Origin: Pezicula radicicola
Taxonomy: Eukaryota; Ascomycota; Leotiomycetes; Helotiales; Dermateaceae
Length of the DNA: 44,177 nucleotides
Direction: 5' to 3'
Assembly (NCBI GenBank): GCA_003008705.1
Contig: PDUO01000130.1
Span: forward strand, 3,829-48,005
A model generated the notes under the pieces. The model was not told the DNA's origin. It worked only from the letters and a program-made list of their open reading frames with translations, and did no database searches. The position numbers and the translations under genes were made by a program. Below are positions 1 through 10,726 of the stretch, one piece after another (position 1 is the stretch's first letter; every line of letters begins with the position of its first letter).

Positions 1-1739
1 TTCTAAATTAAAGAAGATAGATTTAAAAAAGAGTATATTTTTTTAATCTATATATAATTAATTAAATTCTTAATTTTAATACTTATTAACTAAGAGAGTA
101 TATTATATAAATTATTAATTAAATAATCTAAATACTTATAAACTTAGTAATATCTTACTAAGCTACTCTTATATATAATCTTATTTTATTTTTAACTTTT
201 TTCTCTTTTTAGAATTATATAAGATAATATTTTATACTCTTATTCTTATTTTAAACCTTTTATTTCTAGTTTATAAATAAACTTATTTATAATAATAGTT
301 TCTTACTAAGAGATATAAAATACCTTATACTAATTAGTTTAAGTTTAATTAACTAAGATACTTTTTAATTAAAAATATTTTAATTAAGAATTATTTCTTA
401 TTAAAGGTCTTATCTTTATTATTACTTTAGAATTTATAGATTATCTTATTATATTCTTATATAATATAGTTTACTAGATAGTTATTTACTATCTCTATTA
501 ATCTTATATTATCTTAAAAGTTTATAAATAAAAATAATATCTTTATATAAAGTTATATTAACTTTTAGATATTATCTTAAGTATTATTATTTAACTTTTA
601 AATAGTTATAAATTATAAATATTTATTAAGTTAAAGAAGTATAAACCTTAAGTAAAGAATTAGTATAAGTTAATAAAGTACTTAGAATATTATTATAATT
701 ATTACTATTATAAAAGAATAAATCTTTAAACTAGATATATAAAAATATAGAATATAAAGTAAAGATTAGAAATAAGATAATAAATAAATATAAAATATAA
801 TTATATAATATAATTAAAATTATTAATATTATTAAAAATAAAGTAAATATAAAAGAATATTAAAATTATTATATTTCTAAAACTTTTTATTTAGTTTTTA
901 TATAATAATTTAAATTAAATTTAATTATTTAATTAAAAATTAAACTTACTCTAGTATATTATTTATAATTAAAATATACTTATTATACTTATTATCTTCT
1001 TAGAATAAAAAGATATATATTTTTTATTTATAAGATTAAAATAAAGAAGTATTAAAGAAGACTATTATAAAAGAAGTATAAGTTATAAATTTACTTTATA
1101 AAGTATAAAAGAATTAATTACTTTATTATAATTAAAGTTTTAAATTAAAATAATAAGTTTTACTTAGACTTTATTAAATTAATTATAATTAAAAAAAAGT
1201 TATTTATAAGATTATTAAGACTAATATTAAAGAATAAGTAAGTATTATTTATAATTTTAAAGATTCTAAGTTAAAGTAAATTTTATAATTTAAAATAATA
1301 GTATTTTTATATTATATAATTAACTTAAAGAATATAAAGATTTAAAACTTATATAAACTATCTCTAAAGAAAGAATTTAATTAGAATATCTAAGGTATTA
1401 TAGATTCTAATCTTATTTAAATTCTTATAGTAATTAAAAGTATACTAAGAGATACTTACTAATTATATAATAATACCTCTCTAAACTAAAAGATAATATA
1501 ATAATAGATTAATATTCTAAATAAGTTCTATACTAGTACTTTAAGAAAAGTAAATAAGTTCTAGTATTTTAAGAACCTCTCTATTCTAACTAGTATAGAT
1601 AGATAAATCTAACCCTAATAGAATATATACTAGTATTAAAGTAAACTAGTACTAGAGAGAAGTTATATAATTTTTTAGATAGAGAAAATAGATTTATAAA
1701 TTAAATAAAAATAAAAATAAATATAAATAATATAGTATT

Positions 1740-2300
1740 TAATATACTTATATTAAGACTATTAAATAAGTCTATATAAGTTTAATTTAATCTAGTTTAT
1801 ATTATATTATAAGAAGAAGACTTACTTAGTAAATAATTTACTTAGAGTTATAATAAGTATTAAAAATAACTAATACTAGAAGGAAAGTAAGAGAGTTTAA
1901 GAATTATCTAATTTAGAGCTTTTAAATAAGTCTATACTAGTTTAATTTAGTCTAGTATATCCTAAGTTAGAGAGAGGATAGATTTACTTAATTAAAAACT
2001 TACTTAGAGAACTTATATATATTAAAAATAACTAGTACTAAAAGGAAAATAATATAATATTAGAATTATCTTAATTAAGACTATTAAATAAGATTATACT
2101 AGTCTAATTTAGTTTTATATTTTCTAAGTTAGTAGAGAGATAATTTAGTTAATAAGAGAAGAACTTAAAGAGATTATAAGTATTAAAAATAACTAATACT
2201 AGAAGGAAAGTAATATAGTTTTAGAATTATCTAAATTAGAACTATTAAATAAGTCTATATTAGCCCGATTTAGTTTAGTCTATATAAAGTTAATAGAGGG
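1740..2300. repeat. Tandem repeat, unit about 161 bp
   Basis: The string ttaaataag recurs at 1762, 1922, 2084 and 2245, and attaaaaataact at about 1859, 2021 and 2182. This gives a period of 160-162 bp over three to four diverged copies. The copies share a segment resembling ctagtttaatttagtcta. They lie inside the RIP block and differ by substitutions, so the duplication predates at least part of the mutation. Confidence 0.7.
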
Positions 2301-2819
2301 GGTAATTTAATTAATTATAAAGTTACTTTCTTATTTAATATATTAGTAAATATAAAAGTTATAAAGAAAGTAAAATTAATTTTTTAAATAATTATTTTAG
2401 TTTTATTTTTAAATATTTATTAGATCTAATAACTTATTTACTAAAGTTTAATTTATATTTAAAGTTAATTACTTTCTTAATAAAAACTTAAAAATAATTC
2501 TTTAATCTAGTAGTAGAATTTCTACCTCTCTAAGATAATTAAAAGAGTAGAGAATACTAGTTTAATTCTAGTAAAGACTCTTATTTAAGTAACTTTAAAA
2601 TTTAATAGAGTTTTAGAATTATTTAAATTCTTTTTAATTTTAAATTTTTAAACTAATCTTATTAACTTAATAGAGTATAGTATAAAGTTAAAGTTTAATT
2701 ATATTTTTAAATATTTATTATTATAATAATTAGTTTTATAATAATTAAAAGATTTAAAATTATAATTCTTTTTTTTTAATTCTATTAAGTATAATTCTTT
2801 AAAATATAAGTTTATATAA

Positions 2820-3578
2820 TAATTAAAAGTAAAAAAGTAATTAAATAAATATTTAATTAAAATATAAATATATTAATTAATTACTTAAATATAATAATTA
2901 AAATTAAAAGAGTAATTAAATAAAGAATTAAAATATAAATTTATTAATTAATTAATTAAATTTAAAATTAATCTTTATAAAATAATTAAAATTAAAATTC
3001 TAATTAAATAAAGAACTTATTAAAATATATATTAATTAATTAATTTTAGAAATTTAAAATTATTCTTAATATAATAATTAGAATTAAAAAGATAATTAAA
3101 TAAATAACTTATTAGAATATAAATTTATTAATTAATTAATTAGAGTTAAAACTCTTTTTAATATAATAATTAAATTAAAAAGATAATTAAATAAATAACT
3201 TATTAGAATATAGATTTATTAATTAATTAATTAGAGTTAAAACTCTTTTTAATATAATAATTAAATTAAAAAGATAATTAAATAAATAACTTATTATAAT
3301 ATAGATTTATTAGTTAATTAATTAGAGTTAAAACTCTTTTTAATATAATAATTAAATTAAAAAGATAATTAAATAAATAACTTATTAGAATATAAATTTA
3401 TTAGTTAATTAATTAGAGTTAAAACTCTTTTTAATATAATAATTAAATTAAAAAGATAATTAAATAAATAACTTATTCGAATATAGATTTATTAGTTAAT
3501 TAATTAGGGTTAAAACTCTTTTTAATATAATAATTAAATTAAAAAGATAATTAAATAAATAACTTATTCGAATATAGA
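2820..3578. repeat. 91-bp tandem array at the edge of the AT block
   Basis: The string gataattaaataaataac begins at 3091, 3182, 3273, 3364, 3455 and 3546, exactly 91 bp apart each time. The last copy is cut off at the boundary with normal-composition DNA. More diverged copies continue leftward (around 3000, 2912 and 2837) with irregular spacing. Copies near the right edge are almost identical, and similarity decays to the left. Each unit contains the inverted stretch gagttaaaactc, which could form a small hairpin. Confidence 0.9.
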
Positions 3579-3640
3579 CCCCACTCCCCGCTAACTTGGA
3601 GCCGGAGGCACCTGTGAAGTGAGTACCTTGGAAAGAGGCA

Positions 3641-6310
3641 ATGGAGAGCATTCGCCCCGACAACGATCGCCAATCAACAACTAAACTGAAGCTGTTGACC
3701 TGTCAGTACTGCAAGAGACGTTTCCGCCGGCCGGAGTATGTGAGGCGACACGAGTGTACACACCAGAGAGACCCCATTCAAGTGTCCCTGTGGCCGAGCC
3801 TTCAGCAGATTGTGAGCATGCCTGATATAACTTTTGCTTCGGCCAATGTGCATCAATACATCGTTTAGTGACCTTCTCCGCCGCCACGAAAAGTTCGTCC
3901 ATCCTGACGGAAACGTTCACATTGAAAATGGACATAATGAGAACGCGAACAGAAGCGTGGGTGCTCGTAGCAATGCTAGACTGTTATGGAATGATATAGT
4001 TAGTGAAATCAATGATGCTGTTGAAGCTCAAGTCGATGTTCCTCAGCCCCTAGATCAATGCCATAATGGTGAGCATCACACCCTAGCCATTATTCCAACT
4101 CGATTCTAATCTAGACCCTAGTAGAAAACGGTTATGGTATGTTTCCCGGACAGTAAGTCCAAAGGATCGCTTTGAACACAGCTGTCGACAAGCAGCCTAT
4201 CTCACTAGGTAACCAAATGTAGGTCGACAATAGTCTCCCGGAATTCTGGGAAGGCGTTGGAGTGAGTTCTAGGTACCTCCTGCAGAACGATGCTTCTATA
4301 CAATGGTGGGATGACTTTGATTGGGACACCTCTTCGTTTCCACCAGATTTTGGCCTTGATCCAACTACGTATATGCCTCTTTCCATGTCCACTAACCAAT
4401 ATGGCCCAAGCATGGAGTGCAACCAGCCTCACTCGGTACCGGGACGGGACGTTCCAATCCGTGAGGAGCAAGGTGCATCCTTCTCTCGGCTAGGTTCCCC
4501 TCTACCTCCTTTGTAACCTGACTCGAGAGACTAAACGAGGTTTGTACCAGGTCAAGTCGACCAAACTTCATGTCGACGACCGTGTTGGAGGATATCCAGC
4601 GACGAGTATGTCCAACTACTAGTCAAGCTGCAGGGCTTTGCCGCAGTCTTGCCCAGATATTTCAGTCTGCCTTCAAGACACAACATGTCTCGGTTTCTCA
4701 AAGGATGCATCGATGGGTTGTTCGAGCATCTTCCATTCGTCTATATAGCAACCTTTTCTGTGACCACACCCGCTATAGAATTGATACTGGCGATGACCGC
4801 AATCGGTGCGTATTTTCGATTCGAGACCTATCGTGGGAACTTACTCTTCTATGCAGCAAAAACGGCCATTCTCGAGCGAGTCAATCGTCAGAGCAGAAAG
4901 GACATGAGTGAAATCCTTACCCGCCCAGTCTATTCGATAGCAGGCGCATCTCTACCGCCCAACTCAGTTCGCCCAAGCCATGCCGTTGGCAGCGGCACTG
5001 ACGCTTCCGGGGCCGGCGGCGGAGGTGATGGCAATGCCTTGCTCCAAGACGGGAATGGCTTACTCCAGACCTTGCAGGCTTTGCTCACCCTTCTGGTCAT
5101 AGGCGTATAGGGTCCACGACAGTTAGTCAAAGAAGCACTTTCTATTCAAAGTTTGGCTACTTCTTTCGCAAGAGAATGTGGGCTTTCAGATCCAGATAAG
5201 CCCTATCCTATAAATTTACCGAAGCTCGATTGGTATACTTGGGTCCATAAAGAGAGTCGTAAGCGGACGTTACTCTCAGTTTACTCTTTCCTTAATCTCA
5301 TGTGCCTTGTTTACAATCAACCCCTAATGATCTTGACTTCTAAAGTCTATTATAATCTCCCGGCTTCGACTAAAGAATGGACGGCCAAAACTTCTAAATA
5401 ATAGGAAGAGGTATATCTTGAGTTAAATATGGGAGAGGTATCCTTTCAAGGGAGTGTTGAATCACTCTTTTCAAATCCGTCAACTTGAGCGATATCGCTT
5501 TATCTACCACCGCTGGTAAGTTATATATTAATTTTCGCTATTCTTCAATGTATCTACTTTCTCCACTAAGTAGACTCTAGTTCCAACAGAAGGCTATCTC
5601 AGAAATCATTATGGTCCAGGGATGTCGAAGAAATATCCCGTGCCCTACGATCATAGTAGGCGCTTTGGGAGAGATCGCCCAAATCGAACGTTGAGCCTTA
5701 GTCAGTGACGGGACCAGTGGCTTTTAACTCGACTGCTTTACTTCGTCTCGTATAGATAAGACTCCACTCCGATTTTGCAGTGTACACAAGCCTAGCTAGT
5801 AGAGATAGCGTACTAATCGCGGCGGCTTTTAAAAACTCTCCTCCATTGTAAAGGAATACGACAATCCTACAACCCATTCGACATGCAGTACATGCGCTGG
5901 CAGTACCAGTCCGAATGGGAGTTGCGTTCCTCGCTAAGACCTAGACGACCTCGTGGAGTGTTTAGTATTCTATATCCAGTCTTGAGTGTGCTATCTTCTT
6001 GAGCAAATGGCTAGAACAGATCGCACTAACGTCTTCGGACCAACCAGTAAGCGTGGAAGAACAAATAGTCATCAGTATACTCGAAGGCATGCTACAAGAG
6101 ACGGGGTTTTTTGATAAGGCAGCTAATGCCGTCAGTAATACTAGTAGCCAAAAGCAGCGGATTTTCCAGCTCGCAACATCTGTTGCGAGGCTGTGGGCGA
6201 AGATGTTCAGGGGTATATACGTATTTGATGTGGCGAACACGATAGGTACCACCCTCAACATCTATACTGATTTGATGGCTAGCGTATATACCCCAAGTAG
6301 TAGTACATAG
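3641..6310 (+). pseudogene. C2H2 zinc-finger / fungal_trans regulator, decayed
   Basis: This is a relic of a fungal regulator with two N-terminal C2H2 fingers and a fungal-specific transcription factor domain (PF04082). The first finger (LTCQYCKRRFRRPEYVRRH) starts about 17 codons after the ATG at 3641. The second (PFKCPCGRAFSR) follows in another reading frame after a small indel in an AC-rich run near 3760. A recognisable intron (GTGAGC at 3812 to TAG at 3868) joins AFSR to DLLRRHEKFVHP. Domain blocks continue in changing frames: acidic WDDFDWDTSSFPPDF at 4305, the PF04082 body at 4650-5100, WYTWVHKESRKRT near 5240 and a C-terminal block at 5999-6310. In-frame stops lie between them, including a TAG at 5108 and two more near 5940-5970. 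It cannot make a full protein. It probably regulated the neighbouring relic genes. Confidence 0.85.
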
Positions 6311-6743
6311 TTCAATTATTAACACAAAAATAGCGAAGTACAAATTGTATTGTATACTTTCGGCCAGCCTTTCTCAGACGAAATTGTGTCTGCGCTAGGT
6401 GAATTACTAATGAAACGGAACGCATGATTCATTTCCAGAAAAATGCACGATCTGGTTCCTGACAGGGCTGGCAATGATGCAAGTTGGAGAGCTTATAGAG
6501 ACGTTGTGGAGGCATTTCAAGGGGTACGATGGGTCTCAGTGGAGAGTGCCTGCTATACCAGCAGATAGTTCCAGCCAATGGAGTTTGCCACCGCTAGTCG
6601 ACTATTAACCAGCAAACTAGAGGCGACAAGTACAATTTTCTATAAGTCGTCTTTGTTCGAGATATGGCGAACACTCAGCCTGCGGCATTGTATACTCGCA
6701 ACGGTGCGACTAGCAAGTGTCATACCCTTCTACTTCAAACAAG
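6311..6743. other. Gap between relics, no assignable gene
   Basis: One open stretch on the plus strand (about 6447-6606) reads IWFLTGLAMMQVGELIETLW and ends in TAA after LPPLVDY. It looks like protein-coding remains, but I do not recognise the family. It may be the true C-terminus of the upstream regulator relic or part of another lost gene. Confidence 0.4.
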
Positions 6744-8869
6744 ATGTTGCCCTCGATCACCCCGCCGCCCAACTTGCAAGAAAATAGCTCCATGAATGGC
6801 GCAAAGGTCGATGTTGTAGACTATTCGATTACCGAGTTCCCCTTGGGTATACCTCGGCATTTACGTATAGTGACAATCGGTGCTGGTGCCAGTGGTCTCA
6901 ATTTCGCGCACCATGTCGAGCTACACATTGTGAATGTAGAGCATGTTATATACGAAAAAAACGCGGATTTAGGAGGGACGTGGTATAAGAACAGGTGAGA
7001 TGAGGGCTTTTTCCACGAGGCCATCTTGTTATTCTTGACACAGATAGGTATCCAGGTTGTGCGTGTGACATTCCGAGTCACAATTACTAGTTCACCTAGG
7101 AACCGAATCCAGAATGGAGCTCCTTGTAAGTACTGCTATGAGCCTTCCCTCGTAATGCACGTATGATGACTAACTGATTATGGACTGCAGTTACTCTTCC
7201 TCACCAGAAATTCTCAAGTACTTCTAGGATGTTGCTGCTAAACACGAGCTTATAAAGTATATAAAGTTGAATCACACCGTTGTCGGAACTACCTGGAACG
7301 AATTAGACTCTAAATAGCATCTTCGAATCTAGGAAAACGAAAGCGGATTAGTTTTTGATAGCTAGTGTGATTTTCTGATTAACGCTTCCGGGATTCTCAA
7401 GTTGGTTCTTGCAACTCCGTTCAAACCGCCTTGAACTGACCTTTGTAGTAACTGGAAATGGCCTGTGATTCCAGGCCTGCATTCATTCAAGAGCCTTCTG
7501 CTCTATAGTTCAGCTTGGCAAGCAACGGTTGACCTAAAAGGCAAAACGGTTGTAGTCCTAGGCTGTGGGTCGTCGGGTGTACAGATTGTGCCGACAATCC
7601 AGCCAGGTATGTTTAATGACCATTAATTGTGAGCCTCACTTACGTTAGGTATTCAGTGGTTAAGGACTTAGTGACATTTATAAGATCTCCTACGTGGATA
7701 ACCGCTGGATTTGCACAGAGTAAAGCCGGGCCTGGCGGGTTAAACTTCAAATGTGTGTTGTAAATTGGATCAGATACGACTTGTTACATCTAAACAGTTC
7801 GCAGTCACCGACGCTCAGAAAAATACGTTTCGAGAAAAACCGAACGAATATTTTGCCTACCGGAAAGAAATTAAGCGCGAGCTAAACACGCGATTTTGAT
7901 TTGTGAGTCTTGGTCTTTTGCCGCCAAGTCCATCGATACTGACCTTATGCCAAAAGATCTTGAAAGACAGCCCCGAGAAGAGGCTCGTCAGTACTCTATC
8001 AACGAGATGAAGAGCAAGCTTGGGAACAACGAAGAATTACTCGCAAAAATGCTGCCAGACTTTGCCGTTGGCTACCGTCGTCCTACCCCTAGAAATGGGT
8101 ACCTTGAATCCCTAAACCAGCCTAACGTCTGTGTTGTCACCGATGAGATTCAGGAAGTGGTCCCGGACGGGATTCTCCTGATAACCGGCGAACTATTGAA
8201 GGTGGATGTGTTCATCTGCGCCACAGACTTCGATATCTCCTTCCGTCCTCGCTTTCCGATGATAGGCAGGCAAGGCATTTCCTTGGCCAACCAATGGAAG
8301 CAGAAACCTTAAGTATACCTTTCACTTGTGTGCAATAATTTCCTAAACTACTTTAGCATATCAACCTCCTTCCCCTTGCCGAACCTGCTCAAGAGAGCTA
8401 AACAACATCAAAGCTAACTTGTGGTTTTCCAACAGTGTTTCTTGGCCCTAGCTCTCCAATCGGCCACGGATCCGTCTTGCCTATAGTGGAACACACCACC
8501 AAGTATATGATTAACGTCCTGAAAAAGGTCCAGACGCAAGGTATAAAATCGCTCGAGCCATTAGGCGGCGCCATCCGAGATTTTAACATCCACATAACCA
8601 ATTTCATGAAGAGGACGGCCTGGGACACCCCATGCAGATCGTGGTTCAAGAACGGCACCATCGACGGACCCATCGTTGCGCTTCACCCCGGCAGCCGAAT
8701 CCACTGGTTCCATATACTGGACCATCCGCGCTACGAGGATTTCGAATATACTTACGAAACCAACAACAGGTTTCAGTACTTGGGCAACGGCTTCTCTACC
8801 AAGGAAGCTCCGGGTAAGGATACAACAAGATATTTTAACAAGCCCGAGTATGGGTTTACTGAGTATTAA
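6744..8869 (+). pseudogene. Baeyer-Villiger-type FAD monooxygenase, RIP-killed
   Basis: This relic of a flavin monooxygenase of the cyclohexanone/steroid monooxygenase type runs along the whole family length. The FAD Rossmann motif VTIGAGASGLN is near 6870, then GGTWYKNRYPGCACDIPSH after an intron (6995-7047), and YSSSPEI after a second intron. A second nucleotide-binding motif VVVLGCGSSGVQ lies at about 7550, and the C-terminal half is at 7896-8312 and 8435-8869, ending GFTEY. Six in-frame TAG stops occur between 7088 and 7365. Each sits where the family has Gln (CAG) or Trp (TGG), so each is a single CpA-context transition. The BVMO fingerprint at 7485-7525 has Gly changed to Ser and His changed to Tyr (TAT at 7504). 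It is not functional. It once probably oxidised a ketone or aldehyde intermediate. Confidence 0.9.
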
Positions 8870-10726
8870 GTAAGGAAAGCGAGCACCTACCTCCTGGAGC
8901 GGTTCCGATAACTCCCCAGGGAAGTTCAAGATTTGTAGTTTTACACGCTAGCTCCTCTACTCTATTATTTAGAAACAGGCTAACCCTAAGAAAATATACA
9001 TAAAACAACCCTACCAGCCTTATTTCATTTTGTGAAACGACCTGTCTCTACTTTCCACAGTTTAAAGGTCCAGGAGAGAAGGCCGCGCCGGCGATACCAA
9101 GTCTACCTAGTTGTGTTGTAGTATGTTTTTATCCTTGTAGCTCTATTTTCTAATAGGACATATTTCAGTGCTGACTGGAGCCTTTCGGGGGTGAGATGAA
9201 GGCTTATGTGACTCCAAGTGAAGGAATTTCCTTCTCGGCTCTGACCTCGAGGAGATTACCTGTAAATATTGCCGCCTCGTGTAACAGCTCAGTCGCAGAA
9301 GCCGCCGAGTTGTAATTTTTTGAGATTTGCGAACGCCGCCAGCACGAGTAGAACGGATATTGTAGCTGTATGTAATACGGCACTATGGCCGAAGTTACAA
9401 CACGTGTGCTTCCTTTCTTCCTCCTCCTTGCCTTTCTCTCCCTGTGGATGTGGCTATTCTTGATAGACAGAAGGATAGGATGAGGACGTTGACGTTGGTA
9501 ATGCACATGGAGTTAGAGTTGTTGGAGTTGGAGTTGGAATTGGAGTAGGACTCGTACCTAGATTAATTTCATTATTCTAGAAGATTATTTCTCCAAAGAT
9601 CCAACAAGAGTCCTCCCCGGCCCGTCGCCACTCACCGCTTACTGCTCCCGCCCACTCACTTAATACTATCGGTACTGGCCTCGGATATTTTCACTCTCTT
9701 CTCCTTGCTTTATTATAGATAGATCTATTTTATGAGGATCCTAGAAGTCCAACTATTCACAATGACCCTATCTCACTATTATCACTACCGCCACCATTAA
9801 TCTCACAGCACTTCGTCCTCCCCACACCGTCACTGCCCTATTTGTAGTTCAACTCGGCCCCAACGACTCTTGCAATACGAATCGTTGTCGTCTTTTCGAT
9901 AGATGTTAAAGCTCTTGGGTCTTTTCCCACACCGCCCCCTTTGGTGAGAGCCTCGGCCTGGGCTGACGATTTACTAAGGCTCGGTAGACCTCCTACAATG
10001 ACTAGCAGCATCACCTGGACGAGGGTCACGTGGAGGGTTTACAGCAGTGTGTGATTATACGTGGAGGACTTCATTAATTTCGAAGGGTCCTGGAGATCTG
10101 TCTATCAGGCTATATCTTAGTGGCACTTCGCTACACTCTGCTCAACCCCAATCTATATGGAAACCAAAAAAAAAAAAAAAAAAAAGGTTCAATGGGCCTA
10201 TGTCCCTCTATTCCGCCGTAACTCCACCCTTGTACTTTTAGTCCCTTGGATTGAATTATAGATTGTACGCTGACTGCGGGGTTATGCTCGTCACCAACGC
10301 TCCCTAATAGAGAACCGCCTTATCTAGTACACTTAGGCGGTGTGTTCTACGATTTGGCCGTAGCCTGGCTATATTTCCGTCGGAAATGGACATCCTGATA
10401 CCACCCGAGGCTGCCATTGCCCTGCCGTGTCTAGAGAGCGCGTTGCGGGTTCACCTCTATGGCAAACACTAAATCACAGGGCACCATCACATGAGGTTGA
10501 GCATAGTGACCAACTCGTCGGTCTCTGTTCTAACACAGAAAAAAAAGAGCCTGGACATTACCAGGCAGACCAGCACTATCATTGGTCCCACCCAACATTT
10601 ATGAATGATCTCCAAATCGCATTCTACTTACTCTATATTGCATCGAATTTCAAATCCCGTTTTGCTTCCGTTGTGCAGAGATTGTTCTGAGTCTGATATC
10701 AATTCGAGTCCGTCATCCTAATAAGT
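8870..10726. other. Gene-free stretch
   Basis: No coding region could be supported. Visible features are a (GGAGTT)-like imperfect hexamer run near 9508-9550, a pyrimidine-rich tract at 9600-9840 and a run of 20 A at 10166-10185. Short ORFs at 9204, 9269, 10047 and 10427 have low-complexity products without family resemblance. Composition is ordinary, not RIP-like, so this may be old intergenic DNA or unrecognisable gene remains. Confidence 0.5.

Larger units (their letters stand above)
1..3578. repeat. RIP-mutated AT-rich block
   Basis: The block is almost entirely A and T with no open reading frame of gene size. On lines read by eye I found no CpA and no TpG dinucleotide, while CpT, ApG, CpC and GpC persist, and CpG occurs only rarely (a cccga near 2263 and ttcgaat near 3478 and 3569). 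This is the outcome of repeat-induced point mutation, which turns CpA into TpA on both strands of duplicated DNA. The original element cannot be identified. The block stops sharply at about 3578, where ordinary composition begins. Confidence 0.9.

Noticed and set aside
1..3578. Telomere or centromere
   Set aside because: No TTAGGG-type repeat is present, and AT-rich RIP blocks occur along chromosome arms in many fungi. Position on the chromosome cannot be told.
4930..5130. Minus ORF rich in Pro/Ala
   Set aside because: Antisense shadow of the glycine-rich linker in the C2H2 regulator relic.
9500..9550. Hexamer (GGAGTT) run as a CRISPR-like or regulatory array
   Set aside because: An imperfect microsatellite without spacers, in gene-free DNA.
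10166..10185. Run of 20 A as a retrotransposon tail
   Set aside because: No coding remains of a LINE, no target duplication and no RIP pattern upstream. A plain mononucleotide run explains it.
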